Shown: in pieces, positions 1-8,610 of the stretch
Layout of the letters: each line of letters starts with the position of its first letter
How positions within the stretch are numbered: position 1 is the stretch's first letter
Source of the DNA: Oscillospiraceae bacterium
GTDB lineage: Bacteria > Bacillota > Clostridia > UBA1212 > UBA1255
Reading direction: 5' to 3'
Length of the DNA stretch: 51,590 nt
Assembly (NCBI GenBank): GCA_015069185.1
Contig: SVJB01000012.1
Location: 1-51,590, forward strand
The notes under the pieces: generated by a model
Told to the model about the DNA's origin: nothing
Databases searched by the model: none
Seen by the model: only the letters and a program-made list of their open reading frames with translations
Translations under genes and position numbers: made by a program

Positions 1-1
1 C

Positions 2-553
2 GTTCTTCTGGATCTTGGGCTACCCGATATAGACGGTGTTGAGGTCATCAAAAAGATCCGTACATGGTCCAATATGCCAATCATTGTTATCAGCGCCAGA
101 AGTGAGGACAGCGATAAGATTGAGGCATTGGACAACGGAGCTGACGACTATTTAACAAAGCCCTTCTCCGTGGAAGAGCTTCTTGCACGTCTTCGTGTAA
201 CAGGTAGAAGACTGGCTATGATGCAGGCAAATGCCGGAGCCAATGAGTCGGTATTTACAAATGGTAAGCTTAAGATCGACTATGCCGCAGGCTGTGCCTT
301 TATTGGCGAGGAAGAGTTGCATCTGACTCCTATTGAATACAAACTACTGTGCCTTATGTCGCAGAACGTTGGTAAGGTGCTGACACACACCTTCATCACA
401 CAAAAGGTCTGGGGTAGCAGTTGGGATAACGATGTGGCATCGCTCCGTGTGTTTATGGCGACCCTTCGTAAGAAATTGGAGGCGGCACCGGATTCGCCCC
501 AATATATTCAGACTCATATCGGCGTTGGCTATCGTATGATGAGAGTGGAATGA
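2..553 (+). CDS. kdpE: KdpE-type OmpR-family response regulator (5' truncated by window)
   Basis: The reading frame is already open at the window edge, so the N-terminal part of the receiver domain is missing. What remains starts at the phosphoacceptor strand (LLDLGLPDIDG; the Asp after LL is the expected phosphorylation site), continues through the conserved ISARSED and LTKPF switch residues, and ends in an OmpR/PhoB winged-helix DNA-binding domain (LTPIEYKLL...RVFMATLRKKLE...GVGYRM). The DLGLPD wording and the C-terminal wing are characteristic of KdpE, the regulator that works with sensor kinase KdpD to switch on the Kdp potassium ATPase under potassium limitation. That assignment is family knowledge; the kinase and pump genes lie outside the window. 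It is followed by a strong intrinsic terminator, so it is the last gene of its transcript. Confidence 0.85.
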   Translation, partial: VLLDLGLPDIDGVEVIKKIRTWSNMPIIVISARSEDSDKIEALDNGADDYLTKPFSVEELLARLRVTGRRLAMMQANAGANESVFTNGKLKIDYAAGCAFIGEEELHLTPIEYKLLCLMSQNVGKVLTHTFITQKVWGSSWDNDVASLRVFMATLRKKLEAAPDSPQYIQTHIGVGYRMMRVE

Positions 554-629
554 TATGAGTATAGACACAGAGGGGTATGTCTGCGTGTGTATGGACTCTG
601 AAAATACAGACTTAAAATAAGCATAAAAA

Positions 630-696
630 TACCCACTGGATGCGGCGGTTATTCACGTAACCTTGCTACAACATCCGGTGGGTAATTTTTTTATTT
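630..696 (+). terminator. Intrinsic terminator after kdpE
   Basis: The arms TACCCACTGGATG (630-642) and CATCCGGTGGGTA (672-684) form a 13-bp stem with one G-U pair. The loop contains a second small hairpin (GGTTA/TAACC), and a run of T residues follows at 686-692. It ends the kdpE transcript. Confidence 0.85.
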
Positions 697-778
697 TCCT
701 TTGTAGTCGTTTGTTTTATTCGAAACGATCTACGGGTCGATAAAACTATTTCTGTCCGATTGTACGGGGATTAATCGT

Positions 779-1036
779 TTACCTCACATAAAAATCATCA
801 TAGGTTATGCCTTTGGGCGACATATAAATCTTACCGTCATTACGCTCATAACGGCGGTACATTTTTCGTTTCGCTCTGTCGAATGTTTAAACAATCTTAT
901 CAGTCAAAACCATCTTTTTATGTTTCAGACTCGGTGCAAGTTCCTTACAGGTCTTACCATCTTTAAGAACACGGTCGCAGTACTTGGTTGCCTTATTGGT
1001 TTTAGAAACAAAATATTTGCCGCAACATTTACTCCG
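779..1036 (-). pseudogene. Decayed fragment resembling a DUF6076-type zinc-finger protein
   Basis: The minus strand between trxB and the kdpE terminator reads as protein in a single frame: a CCGKYF...KYCDR...GKTC pattern of paired cysteines, then a basic stretch with RKMYRRYERNDG, ending in TYDDFYVR and a TAA at 779-781. A TAA at 887-889 interrupts the frame, and no start codon lies upstream before another in-frame stop at 1037-1039. The cysteine pattern followed by the RMYRRYE-like helix recalls the C-terminus of DUF6076 proteins common in Lachnospiraceae; this match is from memory. It looks like the C-terminal third of a dead gene. The flanking 697-778 and 1040-1113 show no gene. A 9-bp inverted repeat (GCAACATTT/AAATGTTGC, 1022-1060) is followed on the plus strand by a T-rich stretch. 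Confidence 0.55.
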
Positions 1037-1113
1037 TTAAGAACAACGGGCAAATGTTGCTTGGCTTTTATTTTTTACGAACCCCGTTCTAATGATGCGG
1101 TAGTTGTTATTAA

Positions 1114-2037
1114 TTATATGGAAGAACCAATAAACTCACAGGCATTGACGGCCGCTATGGTGCCATCGGAAGTAGCAGTTGTCAGTTGCCTGATACTTTT
1201 CTGCCTGCAGTCTCCTGCAGCAAAAATACCTGATACAGATGTTCTACAGTCTTCTCCTGCAATAATATAACCACTTTCGTCTAAAGCGATCAGATCTTTA
1301 AACTTTTCATTATTGGCAATCTGACCGATTGCCACGAAAAGACCACTAACGTCAATACGAGTAAGTTGTCCATCGTTCTTATTTTTAACTACAACGGCCT
1401 TAAGTGAAGTATCTCCAACCAGCTCTTCTACTGTAGAGTCAAGAACAAACTCTACGTTTGGAAGCTCCGATAGGATTTTCACAAGACGAATCTCTCCTCT
1501 GAATTCACTACGCCTGTGAATCAGATATACTTTGCGGCAATATTTTGCCAAGAAAATAGCATCGGTGAGAGCAGTGCTACCACCTCCTGCAACTGCCACA
1601 TCAAGATCTTTGAAGAATGCACCATCACATGTTGCGCAGTAAGAAATACCGCACCCCAGGAGATCCTCCTCATTGGCCAGACCCAGACGACGATTTTTTA
1701 CGCCAGTAGCCAGAATAACTGTCTTTGCAACATATTCTGTACCATCTGCAGTCACTACAAAGAGCGCATCTTCCTTGCGGATAGCCTCAACTTGGGCGTA
1801 TTCGGTCTCAGTCCCAAACTCCATTGCCTGATCGTAAAGGTGGGAGATAAGATCGTTGCCGCTGATTACCTTATACCCCGGATAGTTCTCTACCCTGGGA
1901 GACGCAGCAATCTGACCGCCGTAGCCTTCGCCCTCAAACAACATAGTCCTAAGGCCTGCTCTGGAACAGTATAGGGCCGCCGTTAAACCGGCAGGCCCTC
2001 CACCAATAATTATTGTATCGTACACAGTTTCGTACAT
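1114..2037 (-). CDS. trxB: Thioredoxin reductase
   Basis: This is a 307-residue, full-length low-molecular-weight thioredoxin reductase, a cytoplasmic flavoenzyme passing electrons from NADPH to thioredoxin-type proteins. Visible are the N-terminal FAD-binding GGGPAGLTAALY motif (about residues 12-23), the redox-active pair in CATCD near residue 135, the NADPH-binding GGGSTAL just after it, and the C-terminal FAD segment AAGDCRQK...QLTTATSDG. A GAGGTAG ribosome site precedes the ATG. It starts only 16 bp after nrdD, so the two are probably one transcript. That fits a job as reductant supplier for NrdD, which carries its own redoxin domain (inference). Decayed DNA lies downstream. Confidence 0.95.
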   Translation of the reverse strand: MYETVYDTIIIGGGPAGLTAALYCSRAGLRTMLFEGEGYGGQIAASPRVENYPGYKVISGNDLISHLYDQAMEFGTETEYAQVEAIRKEDALFVVTADGTEYVAKTVILATGVKNRRLGLANEEDLLGCGISYCATCDGAFFKDLDVAVAGGGSTALTDAIFLAKYCRKVYLIHRRSEFRGEIRLVKILSELPNVEFVLDSTVEELVGDTSLKAVVVKNKNDGQLTRIDVSGLFVAIGQIANNEKFKDLIALDESGYIIAGEDCRTSVSGIFAAGDCRQKSIRQLTTATSDGTIAAVNACEFIGSSI

Positions 2038-2053
2038 ATATTTACTACCTCAA

Positions 2054-4429
2054 TCAGGAAGCACTCTCAACAAACTTCTTGATGTTAGAAGCGTTAGCAT
2101 GCTTGATAGGGCCGTTTGCTGTAAGCTCAACAAGAGTCGGCGCCTGACGAATACCATACTTTGCTGTAAGCTCCGGATTCTCTTCTGCATCAATAATTGT
2201 GTAAATCAAACCTGCTTTATCCAGGAGCGCCTTTGCGATCTTACAATTAGGACAAGTCTTAGTTGTGAAAAGAATCAGCTGATTTCCGGCAAAGTCGCTA
2301 CAATCACAAGCTGTGTTTTCAACAACAGGGTTGATCGCATGAGAAGTCTTAAGCTTAGAGTTTGCGATGTTATAAACTTTTCTATCTTTGAACTCCTGTG
2401 ACTTACCGTCGTTCCAGTTCTGAACAGGTCTGTAGTAACCTGTAATACGGCTGTAAACCTCTGTCTCGCCTCCGCACTCAGGACATTTATACACTTCACC
2501 GTTAATATATCCATGCTCTTTACAGATTGAGTATGTGGGAGAGATTGTATAGTAGGGCAGCTTGTAGTTCTCTGCAATCTTACGAACAAGATTTGCTGTA
2601 GATTCCCATGTAGGTAACTTCTCGCCAACGAATGCGTGGAATACAGTACCGGATGTATAGAGAGTCTGGAGCTCATCCTGAATATCAAGAGCTTCAAAAA
2701 TATCCTCTGTATATCCAACAGGTAAGTGTGAACTGTTAGTATAGTAAGGAGTCTTATCTCCCTCTGATGCTGTGATAATGTCAGGATATTTCTTAACGTC
2801 GTGCTTAGCCAAACGGTAAGATGTAGACTCTGCAGGTGTAGCTTCCAGGTTATAAAGGTCGCCATAAGCTTCCTGATAGTCAGACAGACGCTCACGCATA
2901 TGGTTGAGTACATTCTGTGCGAAGAGCTGAGCCTCTCTGTTTGTAAGATCCTTGCCAATCCACTTTGCATTAAGTGTAGCTTCATTCATACCAACAAGAC
3001 CGATTGTAGAGAAGTGATTATCAAGAGAGCCTAAGTATCTCTTTGTGTATGGATATAAGCCTTCTTCTAAAAGCTTTGTAATAATTGTTCTCTTTACTTT
3101 AAGTGAACGAGCAGCAATATCCATCATCTTGTCGAGTCTTCTATAGAAGTCAGCCTCATCTGTAGCAAGATATGCAATACGTGGCATATTGATAGTAACA
3201 ACACCGATAGAACCTGTGCTCTCGCCGCTACCAAAGAAACCACCTGACTTCTTACGAAGTTCACGAAGATCGAGACGAAGTCTGCAGCACATACTTCTTA
3301 CATCGCTTGGAGCCATATCACTGTTGATATAGTTAGAGAAGTAAGGTGTACCGTATTTTGATGTCATCTCAAACAGCAAACGGTTATTCTCTGTATCAGA
3401 CCAGTCAAAGTCTCTTGTGATTGAATATGTTGGGATAGGATACTGGAATCCACGACCGTTAGCATCGCCTTCTAACATGATCTCGATGAATGCCTTGTTA
3501 ACCATATCCATTTCTTTCTGACAATCCTTATATTTGAAAGGCATTTCCTTGCCACCTACGATTGCAGGAAGCTCTGCTAAGTCGTTAGGTACTGTCCAGT
3601 CGAGAGTGATATTTGAGAAAGGAGCCTGAGTACCCCATCTGCTTGGAGTGTTGACACCAAAGATAAATGACTCGATGCATTTCTTTGTCTCTCTATATGA
3701 AAGATTATCAACCTTTACAAACGGAGCCAGATATGTGTCAAATGATGAGAAAGCCTGTGCGCCTGCCCATTCATTCTGCATGATACCGAGGAAGTTAACC
3801 ATCTGGTTACAGAGTGTAGCAAGGTGACTTGCGGGGGAAGAAGTGATCTTACCGGGGATACCGCCAAGGCCTTCTTGGATCAACTGCTTAAGTGACCAGC
3901 CTGCGCAGTAACCTGTGAGCATTGACAAATCATGAATGTGAAGGTCTGCATTCTTGTGAGCGTTGCCAATCTCTTCATCATAAATCTCAGACAACCAATA
4001 GTTAGCAGTAATAGCACCTGAATTACTTAAGATAAGGCCACCTACTGAATAAGTAACAGTAGAATTTTCCTTTACTCTCCAGTCTGTACTCTTTACGTAA
4101 CTATCAACCAAATCCTTATAGTCAAGGATTGTAGACTTCATGTTTCTGATCTTTTCTCTTTGTTTACGATATAAAATATATGCCTTAGCAACATCAGAAT
4201 AACCGGACTGCTCTAATACGTTCTCTACACTGTCCTGAATATCCTCTACATGAACAAAATTATCTTTTATTTTCTTCTCATAGTCAGCTGTCGCTCTCAG
4301 TGCAAGCAAATCAATAATGGCACTGTTATACTGTTTGTTCTGAGCTTCAAACGCTTTGGTAATAGCACTGCTGATCTTTGCTAAATCAAACTCTGTAATC
4401 TTACCGTCTCTTTTAATAACTTGATACAT
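2054..4429 (-). CDS. nrdD: Anaerobic (class III) ribonucleoside-triphosphate reductase with C-terminal glutaredoxin-like domain
   Basis: This 791-residue glycyl-radical enzyme makes deoxyribonucleotides from NTPs without oxygen. The start chosen is the ATG after AGGAGG and a 7-nt spacer, giving MYQVIKRDGKITEF; a longer frame extends to 4510 but runs back through the NrdR boxes. In order it has an N-terminal ATP-cone (about 1-95), the ten-stranded barrel with RSMCCRLRLDLREL and the GGFFGSGESTGSIG loop, a C-terminal Cys/His zinc site (CKEHG...CPEC), and the glycyl-radical motif SRITGYYRP (Gly about 664). Unlike the common form, about 100 extra residues follow, with a redoxin fold and a CPNC active site (about 726-729) and a later cis-proline-like APT. 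This is the pattern expected of thiol-dependent rather than formate-dependent NrdD. trxB follows after 16 bp. Confidence 0.95.
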   Translation of the reverse strand: MYQVIKRDGKITEFDLAKISSAITKAFEAQNKQYNSAIIDLLALRATADYEKKIKDNFVHVEDIQDSVENVLEQSGYSDVAKAYILYRKQREKIRNMKSTILDYKDLVDSYVKSTDWRVKENSTVTYSVGGLILSNSGAITANYWLSEIYDEEIGNAHKNADLHIHDLSMLTGYCAGWSLKQLIQEGLGGIPGKITSSPASHLATLCNQMVNFLGIMQNEWAGAQAFSSFDTYLAPFVKVDNLSYRETKKCIESFIFGVNTPSRWGTQAPFSNITLDWTVPNDLAELPAIVGGKEMPFKYKDCQKEMDMVNKAFIEIMLEGDANGRGFQYPIPTYSITRDFDWSDTENNRLLFEMTSKYGTPYFSNYINSDMAPSDVRSMCCRLRLDLRELRKKSGGFFGSGESTGSIGVVTINMPRIAYLATDEADFYRRLDKMMDIAARSLKVKRTIITKLLEEGLYPYTKRYLGSLDNHFSTIGLVGMNEATLNAKWIGKDLTNREAQLFAQNVLNHMRERLSDYQEAYGDLYNLEATPAESTSYRLAKHDVKKYPDIITASEGDKTPYYTNSSHLPVGYTEDIFEALDIQDELQTLYTSGTVFHAFVGEKLPTWESTANLVRKIAENYKLPYYTISPTYSICKEHGYINGEVYKCPECGGETEVYSRITGYYRPVQNWNDGKSQEFKDRKVYNIANSKLKTSHAINPVVENTACDCSDFAGNQLILFTTKTCPNCKIAKALLDKAGLIYTIIDAEENPELTAKYGIRQAPTLVELTANGPIKHANASNIKKFVESAS

Positions 4430-4482
4430 GACATTTCCTCCTGTGTAATTTTTCTTTTTTTGTCGCATGACGGATTCTAACA

Positions 4483-4559
4483 CACCTATATATTGTGTGT
4501 CAATAGGCAAAACACAATATTTTGTGTTTATTTTTTAATAAATGCACAATATGTTGTTC
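4483..4559 (-). promoter_or_regulatory. NrdR boxes upstream of nrdD
   Basis: Three matches to the NrdR consensus (ACACwATATATwGTGT-like) lie upstream of the nrdD start: CACCTATATATTGTGT (4483-4498), ACACAATATTTTGTGT (4512-4527, essentially perfect) and a weaker GCACAATATGTTGTTC (4544-4559). Starts are 29 and 32 bp apart, about three helical turns. NrdR is the ATP-cone repressor of ribonucleotide reductase genes (family knowledge); the nrdR gene is not in the window. The boxes sit between nrdG and nrdD, so they should control nrdD-trxB rather than nrdG. Confidence 0.85.
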
Positions 4560-4593
4560 GTGTGACAAGCTTAAAGCCTTTACAATAAATATG

Positions 4594-4626
4594 CAAAAAT
4601 TGCACGAAAATATATTTTCCGTGCAA
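4594..4626 (-). terminator. Intrinsic terminator after nrdG
   Basis: On the minus strand TTGCACG and CGTGCAA (4620-4626 and 4600-4606) pair around an A/T-rich self-complementary loop and are followed by TTTTT. It separates the nrdG transcript from the nrdD promoter region. Confidence 0.7.
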
Positions 4627-4657
4627 TTAGCTCGTGTAATGCGTTTTTAGGCGTATG

Positions 4658-5371
4658 TTATAAGCCTCGTATAGATGTATTAGGAATGTACTTTGCGGTT
4701 ATTTCCTTGTATTGCGCCATTTTCTCGGGTGAGGCACCCCGGCAACCGGATGAAATCAAATCTCCGGAATCTACAAAATTTTGTAGATAGTATGCTTTGG
4801 CACCGGATAACCATTTTCCTATAGATACAAAATCTTCATCGCTGTGAAAATTATCCACAACAGTAGTGCGGAACTCATAATCGATCCCGCTGGCTTTTAT
4901 AATATCCACGCTGCGTATTATATTTGAAATATCAAATTTATTTACACCAATTGTACGCGCATATTTTTCTTTGCAGTTCTTGATATCCATAGCTATGTAA
5001 TCAATAAGACCTTGCGCAAGTAATGACTCAACAACCTGCGGTCGATTTCCGTTAGTGTCAAGCTTCACCTTATAACCCAGTTCTTTAATTTTAGCAATAA
5101 AAGGAATCAAATCCTTCTGCAGGGTTGGTTCTCCGCCCGTTATTACCACACCGTCAAGTATGCCGGAGCGTTTCTTCAAAAATGAAAATATTTCATCTTC
5201 GGTGATGGGTTGAATATCAAGTTGTCTGTCACTATTTTCCTGTGCATTTATTACCAGAGATGCATTATGGCAGAAAGGACAACGAAAATCACATCCCTTG
5301 GTGAAAATTATACAAGCCATCCTTCCGGGAAAATCAAGCAAAGTAAGTTTTTGTAAACCGCATATAATCAT
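4658..5371 (-). CDS. nrdG: Anaerobic ribonucleotide reductase activating protein (radical SAM)
   Basis: The product is a 237-residue radical-SAM activase that installs the glycyl radical on NrdD using S-adenosylmethionine and a [4Fe-4S] cluster. The cluster motif is GCDFRCPFCHN (CxxxCxxC) near residue 30, followed by GGEPTLQ, the SAM-binding GGE motif. The length and N-terminal LTLLDFPGRMACIIFTKGC place it in the longer, pyruvate-formate-lyase-activase-like NrdG subgroup typical of Clostridia. I start at the ATG after AGGAG and a 7-nt spacer (MIICGLQKL); a longer frame to 5398 would overlap the upstream CotH gene. It lies 10 bp behind that gene and is followed by a terminator, so it may be cotranscribed with the CotH gene and is transcribed separately from nrdD. 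Confidence 0.93.
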   Translation of the reverse strand: MIICGLQKLTLLDFPGRMACIIFTKGCDFRCPFCHNASLVINAQENSDRQLDIQPITEDEIFSFLKKRSGILDGVVITGGEPTLQKDLIPFIAKIKELGYKVKLDTNGNRPQVVESLLAQGLIDYIAMDIKNCKEKYARTIGVNKFDISNIIRSVDIIKASGIDYEFRTTVVDNFHSDEDFVSIGKWLSGAKAYYLQNFVDSGDLISSGCRGASPEKMAQYKEITAKYIPNTSIRGL

Positions 5372-5381
5372 AAAATATCTC

Positions 5382-8300
5382 CTATTCAGAAAGTACAAAA
5401 CCGTATTCGATCATTTGTGCATCAGTGAGGCCAAAGAATTTCTTGACACCTCTGTATACACGCGGATACTGTACTTCGATATTAGATTTCATTGTATTAA
5501 TCTGTATCAGCCATCTTTCATATTTTACAGGCTTTGAATAAGCCAATATATTATTTTCACTGATATACGTATTCCATTTTTCATAATCTCTTTGTACTTC
5601 CGGATCCAGTATTGCCTGGAACTTTGCAATTTCTGTAAAGTAATTATCTACAGTCCACACATTATTCATTTGCCAAGCCAGACGACGAATAAACTTATCA
5701 CGGAACTCAGTTCTCTTAAGCAAGCCTGTAATTACAGCAGTTGAGAAATAGTCACTTACTCCGTTTCCCCTGGGATTGAGATACTGATATACACAGTCTG
5801 AGTCTGTATATGTGAGACACCAGTCAACATCATACAGCATCCATCTCCACTTGCCACCAGGATATTTATAAAATCTAATATTACCGTGATCTGTATTGCC
5901 ACATGCAATTTCAGCTGCCACATAGTCAATATAATTATCAATATCCATCTGCGATTCGACATATGCATAATATTCATCTACCTGCATATCGTGTTCTTTG
6001 ATATATGTTACCAGGGCCTGGTACTCACTTGCATTTCTTGCGTTACCGACATGTACCAGCACCTCATCATCATCAACCCCATAATGATTTGCCACATAGT
6101 CTTCATTTAATTTCTCACGCACATAATAGCAACCCCAATATTCACCATTAAGGTAAAGAACAACCGGCTTTACATTCATACAATCAACATTCAAACCGTT
6201 ATTTATAGCAAGTGTAGTGACCAAAGGATCTCTCATACGTGCGCGATTCCAGTCTTGTCCACCGTTTCTGAGAACTATAGAGTTGAAAGTTGATAAATAA
6301 TTTTCACCAAATAAAGGATAATTAAGCTCATCTACTCCGTACTTTCCGCGGAAGAAACACGCAAAAGATTTTGCAGGAATAGCTCTTGAATATGAGCCAA
6401 ATAGTCGTACTCCACAAACAATATTATCAAAGCCTGTGCCATCCAATTCGTACAAACCTATAGAAGCCGGGTATTCCCAGTCCTGGTGAAAATTCGCTCC
6501 ATTATATGGGTGCTCTGTTTCATAGTTGTCGCCAAACACGTACATACCCTTATCGTTATCCCAAAGATGCCACGGCGTTGTAACGAGAGATACAACACCC
6601 ATAGTGGAGTGACTATCATTGATTATGAAAGAATAGTCACAAATCTTGCTGGGACGTTTACCTGTTTGTACCACAACTGCTCTGATAATTGTGGTCTTAT
6701 CCAAAGTAATCGGACCAGTGTATTTTATGGACTTAGTAGTAGGCTCATTGCAGTCCAATGTATAATAAATCGTACCATTGATTGCGGCATTGAACTCTAC
6801 TGTTACAGATGATACATTATTGTACATGCCTGGCTTTGTAATTATTTGCGGACCGGGTGCAAAATCCAGCAAGCCTGTGGCATTTGTTTTATCCGGAGTG
6901 GCCTTTGCAAGATAAGCAAATAGCGCCTCTCCGTCAGGTCTGCCATATGATTCATCTTCTCCCAAAGCAGGGATTACCATGCAGTCAAGAATTTTAGTAC
7001 CGTCTGTAATATATATAGATTCACCAATAGCTGACAGCGAGAAGTCAACATAGCCATATCCTTTGGGAATATTGATACCTGTAGACGAGCAAATAATCGT
7101 CAGATACGAATGAGCGGATACGGTAACCTCAGGCAGTGGCGCCTTTGTTAATTTCTTACTATTGTCTGTAATATATAATCCCGACAGAGATATATCATTA
7201 TCGCTATTATTATATAGCTCAATAAAATCATTATAAGTATTTTCTGAAGCTTTGAGGAATGAACCGTTTGAAGAAACTGCCTCTGATATTTCTATCCCGT
7301 CAGGTCGTACATCCTGAGCATATAGCTGCTGCCCTGTTTGTGTATTCTCAAAACCAAGACTGGGACGGTCCGTGTGTGCATTTATAAACTTACCATCTGC
7401 ATATGAGAGCAGCAGAGATTTACCTCGCAGATCATTGTTACCATCTAGCACCTCTGCCATAGAGATCTGCGTATACTTGATGCCTCCTTGTGTGAAATAT
7501 ATCTTAGAAGCATTTGTTATTGTAAAGTTTGTGTGATAATAGCCATCGGCAGCAGTATTCTTGCCGTCGGAGATCAACACAATTGCTTTGCCCGGCTGTA
7601 AGGAAATGTCAGGTAGCTTGTATAAGTTTGGCTTATAGGCATCGTTTGATATATGCCACTTGCCCAGTTCGACTGATTTATTTGAGATATTGGTGATCTC
7701 TAATACTCTGTAAAGTGCACCTGCATATGCAATTTCCGACTCGGGCAGTAGAATCTCGCTAATAACAATAGGAGAAGACGCCGATGGTGTATTGGCTGCT
7801 ATAAATGCAGCAATACCTTCTTTGTTATTTGCATATCCGGGCGATGGCTGATTACTGAGTTGGTAATTATCTCCGTTTCTGACAGAGACCTGATTTGACT
7901 CTGAAATTGCCGTTTTATAAGAAAAAACCACATTTTGATCTGCAGTAAAGAAACAAATATCCTGACTGCGTGTGTGGTCCAGAGAAATATCTGATGTCTG
8001 TGCTACATTTCCGTCTAAGAAAAAAAGATAAAGGCCGCCTGCGTCTATTTGCTTTGGCGCAAACGTATATAATTTATCATCGATCTGAAGTACACAACCT
8101 GCCAGATCGATTGGTTGATCTCCTGTATTAATAAATTCTATATAGTCGCTGTATTCTCCGTGACTATCGCATATCAAGGATGCATTATCAGCGCAAATTT
8201 CATTGATCGCAATGGTAAATTTGTCGTTATAAACAGTTTCATTGCCTCCGGGTTTGTTTTTGGGCTTGTCTGATATAATTATAACAATAACAAGCACAAA

Positions 8301-8474
8301 TATAATTGCCAAAAGCAAAAAAGTAATCACTTTTGCTTTATTACTGAGAATCTTACCGGATGGCCTACTATTGCCCATCTGTGATTTAGCTTTATGACCG
8401 GTCGGATTATTACGTGTATATCTACTTTGTGGTAACTTATTTTGTGTATCTTTATCTTGTGTATAATTAGGCAT
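5382..8474 (-). CDS. Membrane-anchored lamin-tail-domain / CotH kinase-family protein
   Basis: This is a 1030-residue envelope protein. A basic N-terminus of about 48 residues is followed by one membrane segment (about 49-69), so most of the protein should lie outside. Three lamin-tail-like beta domains follow (IAINEICADNASL..., IVISEILLPESE..., IEISEAVSSNGSF...NDFIELYNN), then a chitobiase-type C-terminal domain (TIYYTLDCNEPT...TIIRAVV, about 550-620), and a CotH domain with the PVVLYLNGEYWGCYYVREKLNED and GGKWRWMLYDVDWCL motifs. CotH proteins are atypical protein kinases of the spore coat; LTD-CotH fusions are common surface proteins of Clostridia, mostly of unknown role. AAGGAG precedes the ATG, and a consensus promoter is at 8499-8527. 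Confidence 0.85.
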   Translation of the reverse strand: MPNYTQDKDTQNKLPQSRYTRNNPTGHKAKSQMGNSRPSGKILSNKAKVITFLLLAIIFVLVIVIIISDKPKNKPGGNETVYNDKFTIAINEICADNASLICDSHGEYSDYIEFINTGDQPIDLAGCVLQIDDKLYTFAPKQIDAGGLYLFFLDGNVAQTSDISLDHTRSQDICFFTADQNVVFSYKTAISESNQVSVRNGDNYQLSNQPSPGYANNKEGIAAFIAANTPSASSPIVISEILLPESEIAYAGALYRVLEITNISNKSVELGKWHISNDAYKPNLYKLPDISLQPGKAIVLISDGKNTAADGYYHTNFTITNASKIYFTQGGIKYTQISMAEVLDGNNDLRGKSLLLSYADGKFINAHTDRPSLGFENTQTGQQLYAQDVRPDGIEISEAVSSNGSFLKASENTYNDFIELYNNSDNDISLSGLYITDNSKKLTKAPLPEVTVSAHSYLTIICSSTGINIPKGYGYVDFSLSAIGESIYITDGTKILDCMVIPALGEDESYGRPDGEALFAYLAKATPDKTNATGLLDFAPGPQIITKPGMYNNVSSVTVEFNAAINGTIYYTLDCNEPTTKSIKYTGPITLDKTTIIRAVVVQTGKRPSKICDYSFIINDSHSTMGVVSLVTTPWHLWDNDKGMYVFGDNYETEHPYNGANFHQDWEYPASIGLYELDGTGFDNIVCGVRLFGSYSRAIPAKSFACFFRGKYGVDELNYPLFGENYLSTFNSIVLRNGGQDWNRARMRDPLVTTLAINNGLNVDCMNVKPVVLYLNGEYWGCYYVREKLNEDYVANHYGVDDDEVLVHVGNARNASEYQALVTYIKEHDMQVDEYYAYVESQMDIDNYIDYVAAEIACGNTDHGNIRFYKYPGGKWRWMLYDVDWCLTYTDSDCVYQYLNPRGNGVSDYFSTAVITGLLKRTEFRDKFIRRLAWQMNNVWTVDNYFTEIAKFQAILDPEVQRDYEKWNTYISENNILAYSKPVKYERWLIQINTMKSNIEVQYPRVYRGVKKFFGLTDAQMIEYGFVLSE

Positions 8475-8498
8475 AATTAATTCTCCTTCATGCCGATT

Positions 8499-8527
8499 AG
8501 TATGATGTTTTTTTTCACATGTGTCAA
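8499..8527 (-). promoter_or_regulatory. Sigma-A-type promoter of the CotH-nrdG unit
   Basis: On the minus strand a perfect TTGACA (8522-8527) and CATACT (8499-8504) are separated by 17 bp. The predicted start is about 20 nt ahead of the CotH start codon. The rest of the 136-bp gap (8528-8610) is A/T-rich with no gene. Confidence 0.7.
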
Positions 8528-8610
8528 GATTATTTTATATGAAATTCCAAAAAAATATTTGCCAATATTATACAGTCTCACTTTATACAAATATTAACGG
8601 ATAACACACC

